Positions 10,033 to 19,130 of a DNA stretch of 64,000 nucleotides are shown piece by piece. The DNA lies in NCBI RefSeq assembly GCF_016595495.1, contig NZ_JAENIM010000008.1, forward strand, positions 124,001 through 188,000, in the 5' to 3' direction. How positions within the stretch are numbered: position 1 is the first letter of the stretch; each line of letters opens with the position of its first letter. Below the pieces are notes generated by a model. It saw only the letters and a list, made by a program, of their open reading frames with translations, did no database searches and was not told the origin of the DNA. The position numbers and the translations under genes are program-made. Source of the stretch: Persicirhabdus sediminis. Lineage in GTDB: Bacteria > Verrucomicrobiota > Verrucomicrobiia > Verrucomicrobiales > Akkermansiaceae.

Positions 10033-11493
10033 ATGAAAAACATTTTCACCAAAGCTGTGAGTTCGGTATTATTTTCCTCATTGTTATGCTGCGGCCTAGC
10101 CTTGGGCGAGAAAGGAAAGAACAAGCCGGATAAAAAGGATAAGTCCGACGAGTGGTCATCTAGCGAATATAGTGGTATCCGTACCCACAAAAATCTACGG
10201 GCGGCGATGTTGTCTAAAGGTTTTTCGTGGCTCAGTGGATCTCCCGCCGATAACGAAAAGTTATCTATCGGAAAGAATGCCCAGTTCTTTGGATTTGTGG
10301 CCCTGCGTGGTGAATCTGGCCGCGCCGCTAACCGAGGCATACTTGGACGAGCCTTTTTTGCCATCAGTGATGATAAGCAAAAAGAGATACTAACAAAGGC
10401 GGTGCTGGCGGAAGATGAACCACTGAAAAACTGGTGGAAAACACGTGAGACCATCTTGAGGATTTTTGAAAATCATCTGTATAACGGTGAGCCGATAGAT
10501 GAAGAAAAGACCATCAAAGCGGGTAAAGAGTTTTGCAAGCTTGGAGGCATAGTTGCCATTCATGAGGCGCGTGCTTACGCCGCATTAGAAGACACACTAA
10601 CTGAAGATCAGCTGAGGAAAATAAAGGCATGGCGTATTGATCCAGAGACCGCTCAGGAATTTGGTGATGGTGGTCGCGTCGAGTCTGACAAGCTCACTCG
10701 CGAGCAAGCAAAGCAGCTAGAAGACCTTTTTGCGAAAGCCTTTTCCTGGCTAACAGGCAAGCCGGAAGACAACCTGGTGATTCCTTTGGGTCAGCCAGCT
10801 CAGTTCTTTGGATTTGTTGCAGTTCGCCACCAGAGTGGTCACGCTGCTAGCCGTGGAAAAATTGCCAAATCATTCCGCGATATTCTCAGCGCCAGCCAGC
10901 TGAAAATGGTGGATGCAGCCATTGCCGAACAAATACCAGTGGTGAACAATTTCACCGACGAGCGGGCAAAGTTTCTTGATCAACTCGAGCTATTGCGCAC
11001 GGATGCCGACAAGTTTGACGAAGCGTTAGCATTAGAAATCGCTGAAAAAATGGGTGCATTGGAAGCTGAAGCTGGCTGGATAGAAGCTAAGGTCTATCGA
11101 AAAATTAGAGAGTCGATGAGCGACGAGCAAACCAAGCTCATGATGAAGCTGCGCGGTGATTACGTACTCGATGACAAACAAGTTGAGGCGCTCACATTAA
11201 ACCAGCGAGGCGAGCAACTAGCCATCCTTTGCTCAGCCTGTCACGGTGCTACTGGGGCGATGGCGGGTCCTGAGCTCGAAGGCATGTTTGATAGACCGAT
11301 TGCCTCTGTTGACACTTATGAATATTCTAGCGCGATGAAAAAACATTCAGCTGATGGGCCGTGGACGGCTGAGAAGCTAGATGAGTTTCTAGCGAATCCC
11401 AAAGCCTTTGCTCCCGGAACTAAGATGGAGTTTCAGGGGCTGTTAAATGCCGAAGATCGCAAGGCAATCATCAACTACTATAAAGTGAAGTAG
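10033..11493 (+). CDS. Secreted two-repeat protein with C-terminal cytochrome c domain
   Basis: 486 residues with a Sec signal (about 1-25, SSLLCCGLALG). Two related units follow: residues ~60-130 and ~235-300 share a pattern (F-SWL-G-P-DN, then AQFFGFVA.R..SG.AA.RG), so the middle is an internal duplication. The C-terminal ~90 residues are a class I cytochrome c: haem motif C400-S-A-C403-H404, then the likely axial Met465 in GTKMEF. The role is inferred to be periplasmic electron transfer attached to a protein module I do not recognise. ATG at 10033 starts it; no terminator is evident after it. Confidence 0.75.
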   Translation: MKNIFTKAVSSVLFSSLLCCGLALGEKGKNKPDKKDKSDEWSSSEYSGIRTHKNLRAAMLSKGFSWLSGSPADNEKLSIGKNAQFFGFVALRGESGRAANRGILGRAFFAISDDKQKEILTKAVLAEDEPLKNWWKTRETILRIFENHLYNGEPIDEEKTIKAGKEFCKLGGIVAIHEARAYAALEDTLTEDQLRKIKAWRIDPETAQEFGDGGRVESDKLTREQAKQLEDLFAKAFSWLTGKPEDNLVIPLGQPAQFFGFVAVRHQSGHAASRGKIAKSFRDILSASQLKMVDAAIAEQIPVVNNFTDERAKFLDQLELLRTDADKFDEALALEIAEKMGALEAEAGWIEAKVYRKIRESMSDEQTKLMMKLRGDYVLDDKQVEALTLNQRGEQLAILCSACHGATGAMAGPELEGMFDRPIASVDTYEYSSAMKKHSADGPWTAEKLDEFLANPKAFAPGTKMEFQGLLNAEDRKAIINYYKVK

Positions 11494-11582
11494 CTGGCCA
11501 ATTCCCTGTGGGGGCTCTAGCTGGAAATATCTAGCTAGAGAATTTTTTGCGTTGCTGGGGAAATGCGTTATATTCGTTAGTT

Positions 11583-11903
11583 ATGATAGCTCCCAGATTG
11601 ATGTTAGTATGTGCCAGTGTTGTGGTTTCCCTAATTGCCTCTTCTTGTGAATATGGCAGGTCGATGGAGATCGAGGGCGGTGGCGTGACCTTTGTCATCC
11701 CAGAAAAAGGAGCCACTGCAAGTTCTCATTCCAGCGCCGGAGGGCTGGCTTATCAAGGCCCTCACACCCGCGCGATGACGGATGGAAAAACGCTAACGGT
11801 CAATGGGCAAAACTATGGCAGTGTGCGCGCTGGTGATGTGGTAGACTTACGAAAAAAAGGCGTGGTTGAAGTCAATGACCTGCCACGGTCGCCGCAGCTC
11901 TAG
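11583..11903 (+). CDS. Small predicted lipoprotein
   Basis: 106 residues from ATG 11583 (an upstream TTG at 11547 is possible but would put extra residues ahead of the signal). The signal core LMLVCASVVVSLI is followed by ASSC, a lipobox-like site, so the mature protein would begin at the Cys of CEYGRS. The mature part is short and ends with a small strand-rich section (LTVNGQNYGSVRAGDVVDL). No family is recognised. It probably sits in the outer membrane or periplasm. Confidence 0.6.
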   Translation: MIAPRLMLVCASVVVSLIASSCEYGRSMEIEGGGVTFVIPEKGATASSHSSAGGLAYQGPHTRAMTDGKTLTVNGQNYGSVRAGDVVDLRKKGVVEVNDLPRSPQL

Positions 11904-11979
11904 TTAGCTGGCTAGCTGGGGGAGTTTTATATTTGATAAAGGCTTGTCTTGAGTGCTGGTTAAACACTAGTTTTCCTGT

Positions 11980-12468
11980 GTGAAGATTTGCCGTGGGGAA
12001 GTAGCTAGTATTGAGAGGTCTAATGACGTTGTAACAACTGGGGATGGCAGCGTTCGAGGTAGACATGTTAGCTTGATTCAAGTTGATGGTGCTAGGGTGA
12101 TTTTTAAGTCACGTGAGATGGCACCCATTTCAGTTGGCTACTATGTTAGCTTTGTTGGCGAACCTCAGACTGGGCAGTTTCTAGCGCATGCATGTCGCAA
12201 TGATTCTACTGGCTGGAGCTCCAAGCGTCAGGGTGCTGGCTGCTTGCTAACGATCATGGTTTTGCAAGTTATCATCGCGGTGCCAGTATTGCTCATGTTT
12301 GCAATGATCTTATTGTCCCTCGTTACGCCTGAAACTGACTATGGTTTAGCAATGCTGATGGCCTTTCCATTCGGTTTTGGCTGCATTTTATTATACATCA
12401 TGGTTAGAGTGGCGATGGGCATGAAGTTAGATAAAAAAGCACACCAGATTCTAGCTGATCTTAGCTAG
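11980..12468 (+). CDS. Membrane protein with N-terminal soluble domain, unknown
   Basis: 162 residues from GTG 11980. A strand-rich N-terminal part (~1-75, GEVASIERSNDVVTTGDGSV and IFKSREMAPISVGYYVSFVG, OB-like in rhythm) precedes two membrane helices (~90-115 and ~125-145) and a basic tail. Its last 8 bp overlap the 3' end of the convergent antiporter gene. No ribosome-binding site and no family recognised. Confidence 0.6.
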   Translation: MKICRGEVASIERSNDVVTTGDGSVRGRHVSLIQVDGARVIFKSREMAPISVGYYVSFVGEPQTGQFLAHACRNDSTGWSSKRQGAGCLLTIMVLQVIIAVPVLLMFAMILLSLVTPETDYGLAMLMAFPFGFGCILLYIMVRVAMGMKLDKKAHQILADLS

Positions 12469-14383
12469 ATTCTCCGGCTTGGATATTTTGTTTCTTTTCA
12501 GCAGCCTTGCGCAGTCGTTCGCTAGCCCACGCTTTTTCTATAGCTGATTTGTGAGAATTAGCATCTTGCAGATTGAACCCTTCAAGCTCGCTGATTTTTT
12601 CCCTAATGAGTGAGATGTATTGGCCTTGGTCGCGATGGATTTCGGCAGCTTGTTGGGTCACTATTTTGTCGTGTTTGGTAAAATAACAAGCGGCGCGGTG
12701 TGCTTGATTGGCTCGCTGGCCAAGGCATTTCAGAGCGGCTTCCGCCATTGCTGTGGCGCTGCCTGAGTGCTGGTGGATCACAAAATCAACCCCCAGTTGG
12801 ATGAGCTCGTATTCGTGCGTGCGTGACAGTGCGCGGGCCATGATTTTCAGCTGCGGGAAATGCTTGCGGCACAGTTCGATGATGTGGAGGATTTTCTCTT
12901 CGTCATCAATGGCGATCATGATGGTTTTGGCTTCAGCGGCTCCAGCTGACTCTAGCAAGTCGAGCCGGCTGGCATCGCCGTAGAATGTTTCGATGCCGAG
13001 CTTGCGGAGGAATTCGACGTGTTCGGAGTCGCTATCAATGACAGTTAGAGGATATCCCTGTGCACGCAACATGCGGGCGACAAAGTTTCCAAATCGTCCA
13101 ACGCCCGCGAGAATGAAGGGGGATTGTTCGTCTATCTCGTCGGCTTGTTTGTCGTCGACTTCGCGAGTGCCTAACTTCGGACGAAGTACTTTTTCTTCCA
13201 CCATCATGATCAGTGGTGTTAGGGCCATGGAGATCGCCACACTCGCAATCAGCAGCTGGGTGGTTTCCGCTGGTAGAATGCCCTCGCTGAGCGCAAAACC
13301 AAATAAAACAAAGGCAAACTCACTGCCCTGAGCTAGACTGAGGGAAAACAGAACTCGCTGGTCTGAGCCAAGTTTGGCGACGCCGCCGATGGTGAAAATG
13401 ATGGCTGCTTTGATGAAGATGAGACCGAGGACAATGGCGGCCACGGTGAGCGGCATGGATTTGATCAATGAGAAATCAATGGCGGCTCCAACGGCGATGA
13501 AGAACACACCTAGCAGTAATCCTTTGAATGGTTCGATGTCGGATTCCAACTCGTGTCTGTACTCACTATCAGCGAGGACGACGCCAGCGATGAAGGTACC
13601 AAGAGCTGCTGAAACTCCCAGCTGCATCATGATGCTAGCGATGCCGATGACGATGAGCAGGGCTAGGGCGACAAAGACTTCGCGCACGCCTGTAGCGGCG
13701 ACGGTGCGTAGTACGGGACGCAATAACAGCCTGCTAGCTAGAATAATGAGAACCACTGCAGCAAGTACTAACAAGGTGAGCACCCAGCTGGGTTGATGGG
13801 CTATCCATTGTTGGAAGGCAGATCCTTCGCCGCCGTGGTCGTTGCCAGCTGAGCTAGGGCTGATGGTGGCGAGCATAGGGTAAACAGCTAGAATCGGGAT
13901 GACGGCGATGTCTTGAAATAACAAGACCGAAAAAGCGCTGCGCCCACCTGAGGTTTTGCTCAGTCCTTTTTCTTGCAGCGACTGCATGACAATGGCGGTG
14001 GAGGAAAGTGATAGAGCCATGCCGATAGCTAGCGCCATTTGCCAAACGAGTCCGCAGGCCATGGCAATGCCGGTGATAACGGCGGTGGTGACGATGACTT
14101 GTACACCGCCGAGGCCGAGGATTTTGCCACGCATGCGCCAGAGCATCGATGGCTGGAGCTCGAGACCGATGAGAAATAACATCATGACGACACCAAACTC
14201 AGCAAAGTGCATCACACTCTCACCTTCTTGGCCAATGGCGCGTAGGCCAAATGGTCCAATCACCATGCCCGCTACGAGGTAGCCGAGCACGGCGCTGAGG
14301 CCAAATTTTTTAGCTAGAGGTACACTGATAACAGCGGCTGCTAGGTAAATCAGTGCGCTGGAGAAAAATTGTTCTTGAGTCAT
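12461..14383 (-). CDS. CPA2-family cation:proton antiporter, KefB/KefC type, with TrkA-N domain
   Basis: 640 residues. Roughly 1-390 is the multi-helix Na+/H+ exchanger domain typical of CPA2 (start AAVISVPLAKKFGLSAVLGY, then VVMMLFLIGLEL). About residues 415-535 form a RCK/TrkA-N nucleotide-binding domain with the dinucleotide motif GVGRFG near 424 and an acidic strand end (VIDSDS). The family exports K+ in exchange for H+, often gated by glutathione adducts and nucleotides. The start codon overlaps the stop of the upstream quinone-reductase-like gene by one base (TAATG), so they are translationally coupled, as in KefB-KefG and KefC-KefF pairs. Whether it is KefB or KefC is not decidable here. 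Confidence 0.93.
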   Translation of the reverse strand: MTQEQFFSSALIYLAAAVISVPLAKKFGLSAVLGYLVAGMVIGPFGLRAIGQEGESVMHFAEFGVVMMLFLIGLELQPSMLWRMRGKILGLGGVQVIVTTAVITGIAMACGLVWQMALAIGMALSLSSTAIVMQSLQEKGLSKTSGGRSAFSVLLFQDIAVIPILAVYPMLATISPSSAGNDHGGEGSAFQQWIAHQPSWVLTLLVLAAVVLIILASRLLLRPVLRTVAATGVREVFVALALLIVIGIASIMMQLGVSAALGTFIAGVVLADSEYRHELESDIEPFKGLLLGVFFIAVGAAIDFSLIKSMPLTVAAIVLGLIFIKAAIIFTIGGVAKLGSDQRVLFSLSLAQGSEFAFVLFGFALSEGILPAETTQLLIASVAISMALTPLIMMVEEKVLRPKLGTREVDDKQADEIDEQSPFILAGVGRFGNFVARMLRAQGYPLTVIDSDSEHVEFLRKLGIETFYGDASRLDLLESAGAAEAKTIMIAIDDEEKILHIIELCRKHFPQLKIMARALSRTHEYELIQLGVDFVIHQHSGSATAMAEAALKCLGQRANQAHRAACYFTKHDKIVTQQAAEIHRDQGQYISLIREKISELEGFNLQDANSHKSAIEKAWASERLRKAAEKKQNIQAGESS

Positions 14384-14913
14384 TAGCTAGGGGTGTCAGT
14401 TAGGGTTTTGATGTAGTGCTCCATGCAACTTTTACAATTGTTCTTGTCGAGTTGCAGTGCGTCGTGGATGATCAATGGGGCTTGGTAGATCATGCCGCAG
14501 AGTTTGAATGTGCGCTCTAGCGGGAGCAAAATTTCCTCCATGGTATGTTGGACCTGCCCCTCTGGTGTATATGAGCTGGCTGGAGAGCCAGTGGTGGTGA
14601 TGATTTGGGCATATTTTCCTACCAGCGCATCAGCGTGGTGGCCGTACGCCCAACCGTATTCTAACACGATGTCGAACCATTCTTTAATGAGTGCAGGCGT
14701 CGAGTACCAGTAGAGGGGAAATTGGAAAATGATTCTATCCACTTGCTCGACTTTCTTTTGCTCAAGCTGCGGGTGAATGATGTGATCTGGGTAGGCTTCA
14801 TAGAGGTCGTGAAAGATGAGATTTTCATCTTTCGGTAGGTAATTAAGCAGCAGCTTGTTGGCTTGCGACTTGTGCAGAGCTGGATGGGCGAATATAAGGA
14901 GCGTTTTTAGCAT
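14383..14913 (-). CDS. KefF/KefG-type NAD(P)H quinone oxidoreductase, antiporter partner
   Basis: 176 residues, a flavodoxin-fold protein of the NQO2/KefF family: LLIFAHPALHKSQANKLLL at the N-terminus, FQFPLYWYSTPALIKEWFD in the middle (a flavin and substrate region typical of the family), and TTTGSPASSYTPEG later. These proteins bind and activate Kef antiporters. Start ATG 14913 is preferred to the TTG at 14937. The one-base overlap with the antiporter supports a working pair that protects against electrophiles. Confidence 0.92.
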   Translation of the reverse strand: MLKTLLIFAHPALHKSQANKLLLNYLPKDENLIFHDLYEAYPDHIIHPQLEQKKVEQVDRIIFQFPLYWYSTPALIKEWFDIVLEYGWAYGHHADALVGKYAQIITTTGSPASSYTPEGQVQHTMEEILLPLERTFKLCGMIYQAPLIIHDALQLDKNNCKSCMEHYIKTLTDTPS

Positions 14914-15263
14914 CAGAGGAAAATGGATTATGCTCAATATAAACGAGATAGATCTGGTTGGATAGAAAATAAGTTCATGGACAAGCTGCTAGACTGGACG
15001 TCGAGAGCTCCAGCGGTGATCGTGCTAGCCTGTTATTTTTTCTGAGTTGCTGATCCAGCTGACGGCCTAGAATGAATGGTCTCGGGACGCAGCGTAAAAT
15101 TTCTGAAATTTCCAGCAATTAGCGAACTATTCTAGCTGCAATGACTTACTCGCTGGGAGCGGCTATTCACCGTCAGTTAGCAAATAAAGAGATAAAACTA
15201 TTTATTCGTGGTGGTGTTAAAGCCGATGGCTACTAGTTGGCTAAAATACATACACACACACAA
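14914..15263. other. Divergent spacer between the kef-type operon and the arylsulfotransferase-like gene
   Basis: About 350 bp. A 22-codon plus-strand ORF (14977-15045) with a hydrophobic end (APAVIVLACYFF) is visible but too short to defend. A short CA run (acacacacaca) lies just before the ATG at 15264. No confident promoter was picked out. Confidence 0.4.
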
Positions 15264-18200
15264 ATGAAAAAAGCACTCTGTTTACTACTCATGCTGTTAG
15301 CATGTTCAGTTAGTGGGCAAGTTGTCATCAACGACATCAGCCCGTCGCAAGCGGAAGCCGGAACTACCGGCCTGCTCGTAACCTTCACATTACCGGCCTC
15401 GACGCCACCTTCGCCACCCGTTGGAAATCTGCCATCTAGCGTCACCATTGGCAGCCTAAGCGGGACATCGATCACGCACAACTCACTAGGTGTGATCACG
15501 GCTGTTTTTGATATTCCAGCTGACGAGGTAGATGGCGCCAAAGACGTCGTGCTTACCTTTTCTGGACCGACATTTACCCAAGCTGGTGGATTTACCGTAG
15601 GGGAAGAGGTTTCACAAGAAGTCAGCTGGCCTAACGGTCCTCCATCATCGGGGTATAATCTCTTTGGGCCACTCAACTCGACGGAGACCTATTTGATGGA
15701 TAATAACAAAAACATCCTGAAGACCTGGAGCAGTGAGTACAAGTCTGGTCATTCGTGTTATCTTACGGAAAAGGGGACCTTCATGCGCACTGCTAACACT
15801 GGAAGTACTGCGATCTTCGCTGGTGGCGCTGGCGGGCGAGTGGAAGAGTACGACTGGGATGGAAATCTTATTTGGGCCTATGATTATGATACTGCTGATC
15901 ATCGCCAGCACCACGACATTGAGGTCTTGCCTAACGGAAATATTCTGATGATTGCCTGGGAAGTGAAGACACTGGAAGAAGCTCTAGCAGCTGGTAGAGA
16001 TCCCGCATTGATTAGTGAAGGCGAACTGTGGCCAGACAAAATCATCGAGGTTGAGCCGACAGGAAGCTACGGCGGCAACATTGTGTGGCAGTGGTGCGTT
16101 TGGGACCATTTGGTCCAAGACTACGATGCTAGCAAAGCTAACTATGGAATCGTTGCGGATCATGCGCATAAGATTAACCTCAACTATACGCAGAGCGGCA
16201 ACAATGCGGGCATCGCTGACTGGAACCACGTGAACTCAGTTGATTACAATGCCGAGCTTGGACATATTGTTTTGAGTGTACGCAATTTCAGCGAGATCTG
16301 GGTAATCGATCACAAAACGACAAGCGCGGAAGCAGCTGGACCAGCAGGCGATCTGCTTTATCGGTGGGGCAATCCAGCGGCTTATAACTCAGGAGACACT
16401 AGCGATCAGCAGCTCTTTGTGCAGCATGATGCTCAGTGGATTGCTAAGGGGCTGTTAGGTGAAGGAAACATTATCATCTTCAACAATGGCCAAGGTCGTA
16501 TTGATGGTGATTATTCGTCGATTGAAGAAATCACGCCAGCATTGAATGAAGACGGTAGCTATACGATGGGCCAGCCTTTAGCGCCGAGCTGGAATTACAC
16601 TAGCAGCGTGCCGAGTGATTTTTACGCCTCACGTATTTCAGGAGTGCAGCGATTAGCTAACGGGAATACTTTGATCTGTGAGGGCACGGAGAGTTATGCT
16701 TTTGAAGTCACCCCTGATGGTGAGCTAGTGTGGGATCATTCCTCTAGCGGAAGTTTGTTCCGCTTCTCGCGCTACGCACCTGATTTTGCAGGTTTTTCCA
16801 ATACTGAGCTAGCTGTTTCTCAGCAGCCTTATGCGGTGGTTGGTACTGGCCAAGATCAATTTTATGGCAATACCAATACGATTAGCCAGCCAGCTATAGG
16901 TGATGATTTTTACGGTCAGGATGCCAATTATGTTAGTAATCGTCCAGTCTATGAACTTAGCCCCGACAGGCTCACTGTGTACGACTATCAGACAAAGCTC
17001 AGCTGGGTGAAATCAGTAGACCAAAATGGTGATGGCCTGATCGATACAAATGACAAAGTGGCCTGGGCTGATATTCCTAACATTGTTGCTGAGCTGAATG
17101 CGGAGAACTACGGTGGCTTCGACGACTGGCGTCTTCCTAGCATTAAAGAGATCTACTCTATCATCGATTTCCGCGGCATGGATCCGAGTGGTTATACAGG
17201 CACGGACACATCAGGTCTGACACCATATTTGGATAGAAACTACTTCGACTTTGGTTATGGTGACCAGGATGCAGGTGAGCGCATTATTGATGCGCAGTTC
17301 TGGAGTAGTAGCGAATACGTTAGTACGGTAATGAATGGCACGGCATCAGCGTTTGGTTTCAATTTTGGTGATGGCAGGATCAAAGGTTACGCGCGCGATA
17401 ACAAAGGCAGTGGCGCTGCGAACACCATGTATCTACGATTAGTGCGTGGCAATTCCAGCTACGGGATCAATGACTTTGCGGATAATGAAAACCAGACTGT
17501 TAGTGATTTCGCTACCGGCCTGATGTGGGCGAAAGATGACAGTGGCTTTGGCATGAATTGGCAGGATGCTCTGGCTTGGGTGCAGGAAAAAAATGCTGAG
17601 AACTTTCTAGGATTCAACGATTGGCGACTGCCTAACGCCAAAGAGCAACATACGATCCTCGACTATACTCGCTCGCCGGCGACTCATGGGACGGCAGCTA
17701 TTGACCCCGTATTCAACTGCACATCTATCATTGTGGAAAATGGCGAGAACGATTTCCCATTCTATTGGACGAGTACTAACCACATCACTTATAACGGCAA
17801 AAGTAGTAGTGCTGTCTATCATAGTTTTGGCACAGCATTTGGCTACTTTGGCGAACAATGGATAGACGTACACGGTGCTGGAGCTCAGCGCAGTGACCCT
17901 AAATACGATGACGGCACGGATTACTCTGAAGGTCACGGTCCACAAGGTGATAGCATTCGCATTGATAACTTCGCTCGTCTGGTGCGCACTTCTCTAGCTA
18001 GTGATGATAGCGTGGGCGACGGTATCCTTGACGCGTGGCGCCGCAAGTATTTTGGCGGCACTGGAACGACGACTAACGACCAGTCTGCAGCTGCTGCTGA
18101 CCCTGATGGTAACGGTCAAACGAACTGGCAAGAATACCTAGCGATGACGGATCCAACAGATCCAAATTCAACATTCAGAGCTGAGCTCAGTGGTGACGGC

Positions 18201-18398
18201 TCGTATTATTCATTCACCTTCCCGTCATCCAGCGAGCGCGTTTATACCTTATGGCGTTCAGCTGATTTGAGCGAGGGTTCATGGCAGCAAGTGGACGGTC
18301 AGGTAAATCTAGCTGGCAGTGATGGTTATCATGTGCTCACAGATCCAAGCCCAACAGACAAGCAAGGGTTCTACCGTGTTGAGGTTGCCCTGCCATAA
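15264..18398 (+). CDS. Secreted arylsulfotransferase-like protein with two DUF1566 (Lcl) domains
   Basis: 1044 residues from ATG 15264 (MKKALCLLLMLLACSVSGQ is a clean signal). Residues ~30-120 look like an Ig-like strand domain. Residues ~130-500 resemble the ASST-type beta-propeller, with RQHHDIEVLPNGNIL (~213), DWNHVNSVDYN (~318) and QHDAQW (~386) at the positions where the family has histidines. Two DUF1566/Lcl C-terminal-like units follow, marked by FDDWRLPSIKE (~618) and FNDWRLPNAKE (~782). The end has an EF-hand-like acidic repeat (DPDGNGQTNWQEY) and a final FYRVE tail. Known ASST enzymes move sulfate between phenols; whether this one is active is inference. The sulfate theme fits the sulfatases elsewhere in the window. 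Confidence 0.75.
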   Translation: MKKALCLLLMLLACSVSGQVVINDISPSQAEAGTTGLLVTFTLPASTPPSPPVGNLPSSVTIGSLSGTSITHNSLGVITAVFDIPADEVDGAKDVVLTFSGPTFTQAGGFTVGEEVSQEVSWPNGPPSSGYNLFGPLNSTETYLMDNNKNILKTWSSEYKSGHSCYLTEKGTFMRTANTGSTAIFAGGAGGRVEEYDWDGNLIWAYDYDTADHRQHHDIEVLPNGNILMIAWEVKTLEEALAAGRDPALISEGELWPDKIIEVEPTGSYGGNIVWQWCVWDHLVQDYDASKANYGIVADHAHKINLNYTQSGNNAGIADWNHVNSVDYNAELGHIVLSVRNFSEIWVIDHKTTSAEAAGPAGDLLYRWGNPAAYNSGDTSDQQLFVQHDAQWIAKGLLGEGNIIIFNNGQGRIDGDYSSIEEITPALNEDGSYTMGQPLAPSWNYTSSVPSDFYASRISGVQRLANGNTLICEGTESYAFEVTPDGELVWDHSSSGSLFRFSRYAPDFAGFSNTELAVSQQPYAVVGTGQDQFYGNTNTISQPAIGDDFYGQDANYVSNRPVYELSPDRLTVYDYQTKLSWVKSVDQNGDGLIDTNDKVAWADIPNIVAELNAENYGGFDDWRLPSIKEIYSIIDFRGMDPSGYTGTDTSGLTPYLDRNYFDFGYGDQDAGERIIDAQFWSSSEYVSTVMNGTASAFGFNFGDGRIKGYARDNKGSGAANTMYLRLVRGNSSYGINDFADNENQTVSDFATGLMWAKDDSGFGMNWQDALAWVQEKNAENFLGFNDWRLPNAKEQHTILDYTRSPATHGTAAIDPVFNCTSIIVENGENDFPFYWTSTNHITYNGKSSSAVYHSFGTAFGYFGEQWIDVHGAGAQRSDPKYDDGTDYSEGHGPQGDSIRIDNFARLVRTSLASDDSVGDGILDAWRRKYFGGTGTTTNDQSAAAADPDGNGQTNWQEYLAMTDPTDPNSTFRAELSGDGSYYSFTFPSSSERVYTLWRSADLSEGSWQQVDGQVNLAGSDGYHVLTDPSPTDKQGFYRVEVALP

Positions 18399-18412
18399 TG
18401 ATTTGGTAGAAA

Positions 18413-18444
18413 ATAAAAAACCACCAGCGGCAATGCTGGTGGTT
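18413..18444 (-). terminator. Terminator of the hisB-hisH unit
   Basis: 10-bp perfect stem aaccaccagc / gctggtggtt (18419-18428 / 18435-18444). On the minus strand it is followed by TTTTTTATTT, so it terminates hisH transcription. It may also slow plus-strand transcription from the upstream gene. Confidence 0.88.
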
Positions 18445-18495
18445 AGAAATTTGGTTTATCTAGCTGGCTGGAAATTTTTAGCCAGCTAGGTCACG

Positions 18496-19104
18496 CTACA
18501 GAGCGAGGAAGTTTTTCAGCAGCTGGAGTCCGTTGTGCTGGCTCTTTTCTGGGTGGAACTGAGTGGCAACCAGTTTACCGCGAATGGCCATAGTTGGGAA
18601 GTTGAGCGCGTAGTCGCAGTGAGCGGCGATGTCTTCTTGTTCCTGCAGGTCGGTGTAATACGAGTGCACAAAGTAGAAAAATGGATTTTCAGGCAGCTCG
18701 TTCCAGATCGGGTGAGATGGATCTGTTGGGACGACTTGGTTCCACCCCATGTGTGGAATTTTCAGCCCAACATTAGGGAAGCGCTTGCAGCTACCTTTGA
18801 GCACGCCGAGGCCGATAGCGTCGGGTGATTCTTCGCCACTTTCTAGCAATAGCTGATAGCCAACGCAGATTCCGAGGTATGGTTTGTCTGCGGCGATCCA
18901 ATTTTTGACGGGTTCAAATAACCCGCGCTCTTTTAGGTTAGCTGCGCAGTCGCCAAATTCACCTTGGCCAGGAAGCACGAGGTGAGTGAGCCCTTCGAGC
19001 TCTTCTGGAGTACTAACGAGTTTGGCGTTGGCGCCGATAGCGAGGAAAGCATTTTCCACACTATGCAGGTTGCCACGTCCGTAATCAACGATTCCTACTT
19101 GCAT
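18496..19104 (-). CDS. hisH: Imidazole glycerol phosphate synthase glutaminase subunit HisH
   Basis: 202 residues. Class I glutamine amidotransferase that supplies ammonia to HisF in histidine synthesis. The catalytic triad is visible: C80 in GICVGYQ, H184 and E186 in FHPEKS. The N-terminal IVDYGRGNLHSVENA and the LPGQGEFGDC loop are diagnostic. ATG at 19104 is used in preference to an in-frame TTG two codons up. It follows hisB by 26 bp on the same strand and ends before a terminator. hisF and hisA are not in the window. Confidence 0.97.
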   Translation of the reverse strand: MQVGIVDYGRGNLHSVENAFLAIGANAKLVSTPEELEGLTHLVLPGQGEFGDCAANLKERGLFEPVKNWIAADKPYLGICVGYQLLLESGEESPDAIGLGVLKGSCKRFPNVGLKIPHMGWNQVVPTDPSHPIWNELPENPFFYFVHSYYTDLQEQEDIAAHCDYALNFPTMAIRGKLVATQFHPEKSQHNGLQLLKNFLAL

Positions 19105-19130
19105 ATTCAATGTTAGTTAGGTGGCAGTGC

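Noticed and set aside
12708-13796. Chain of plus-strand ORFs
   Set aside because: They are antisense to the antiporter, rich in Met/Ser/Arg as expected for shadows.
14977-15045. 22-codon ORF with hydrophobic end
   Set aside because: Too short and without supporting signals to call a gene.
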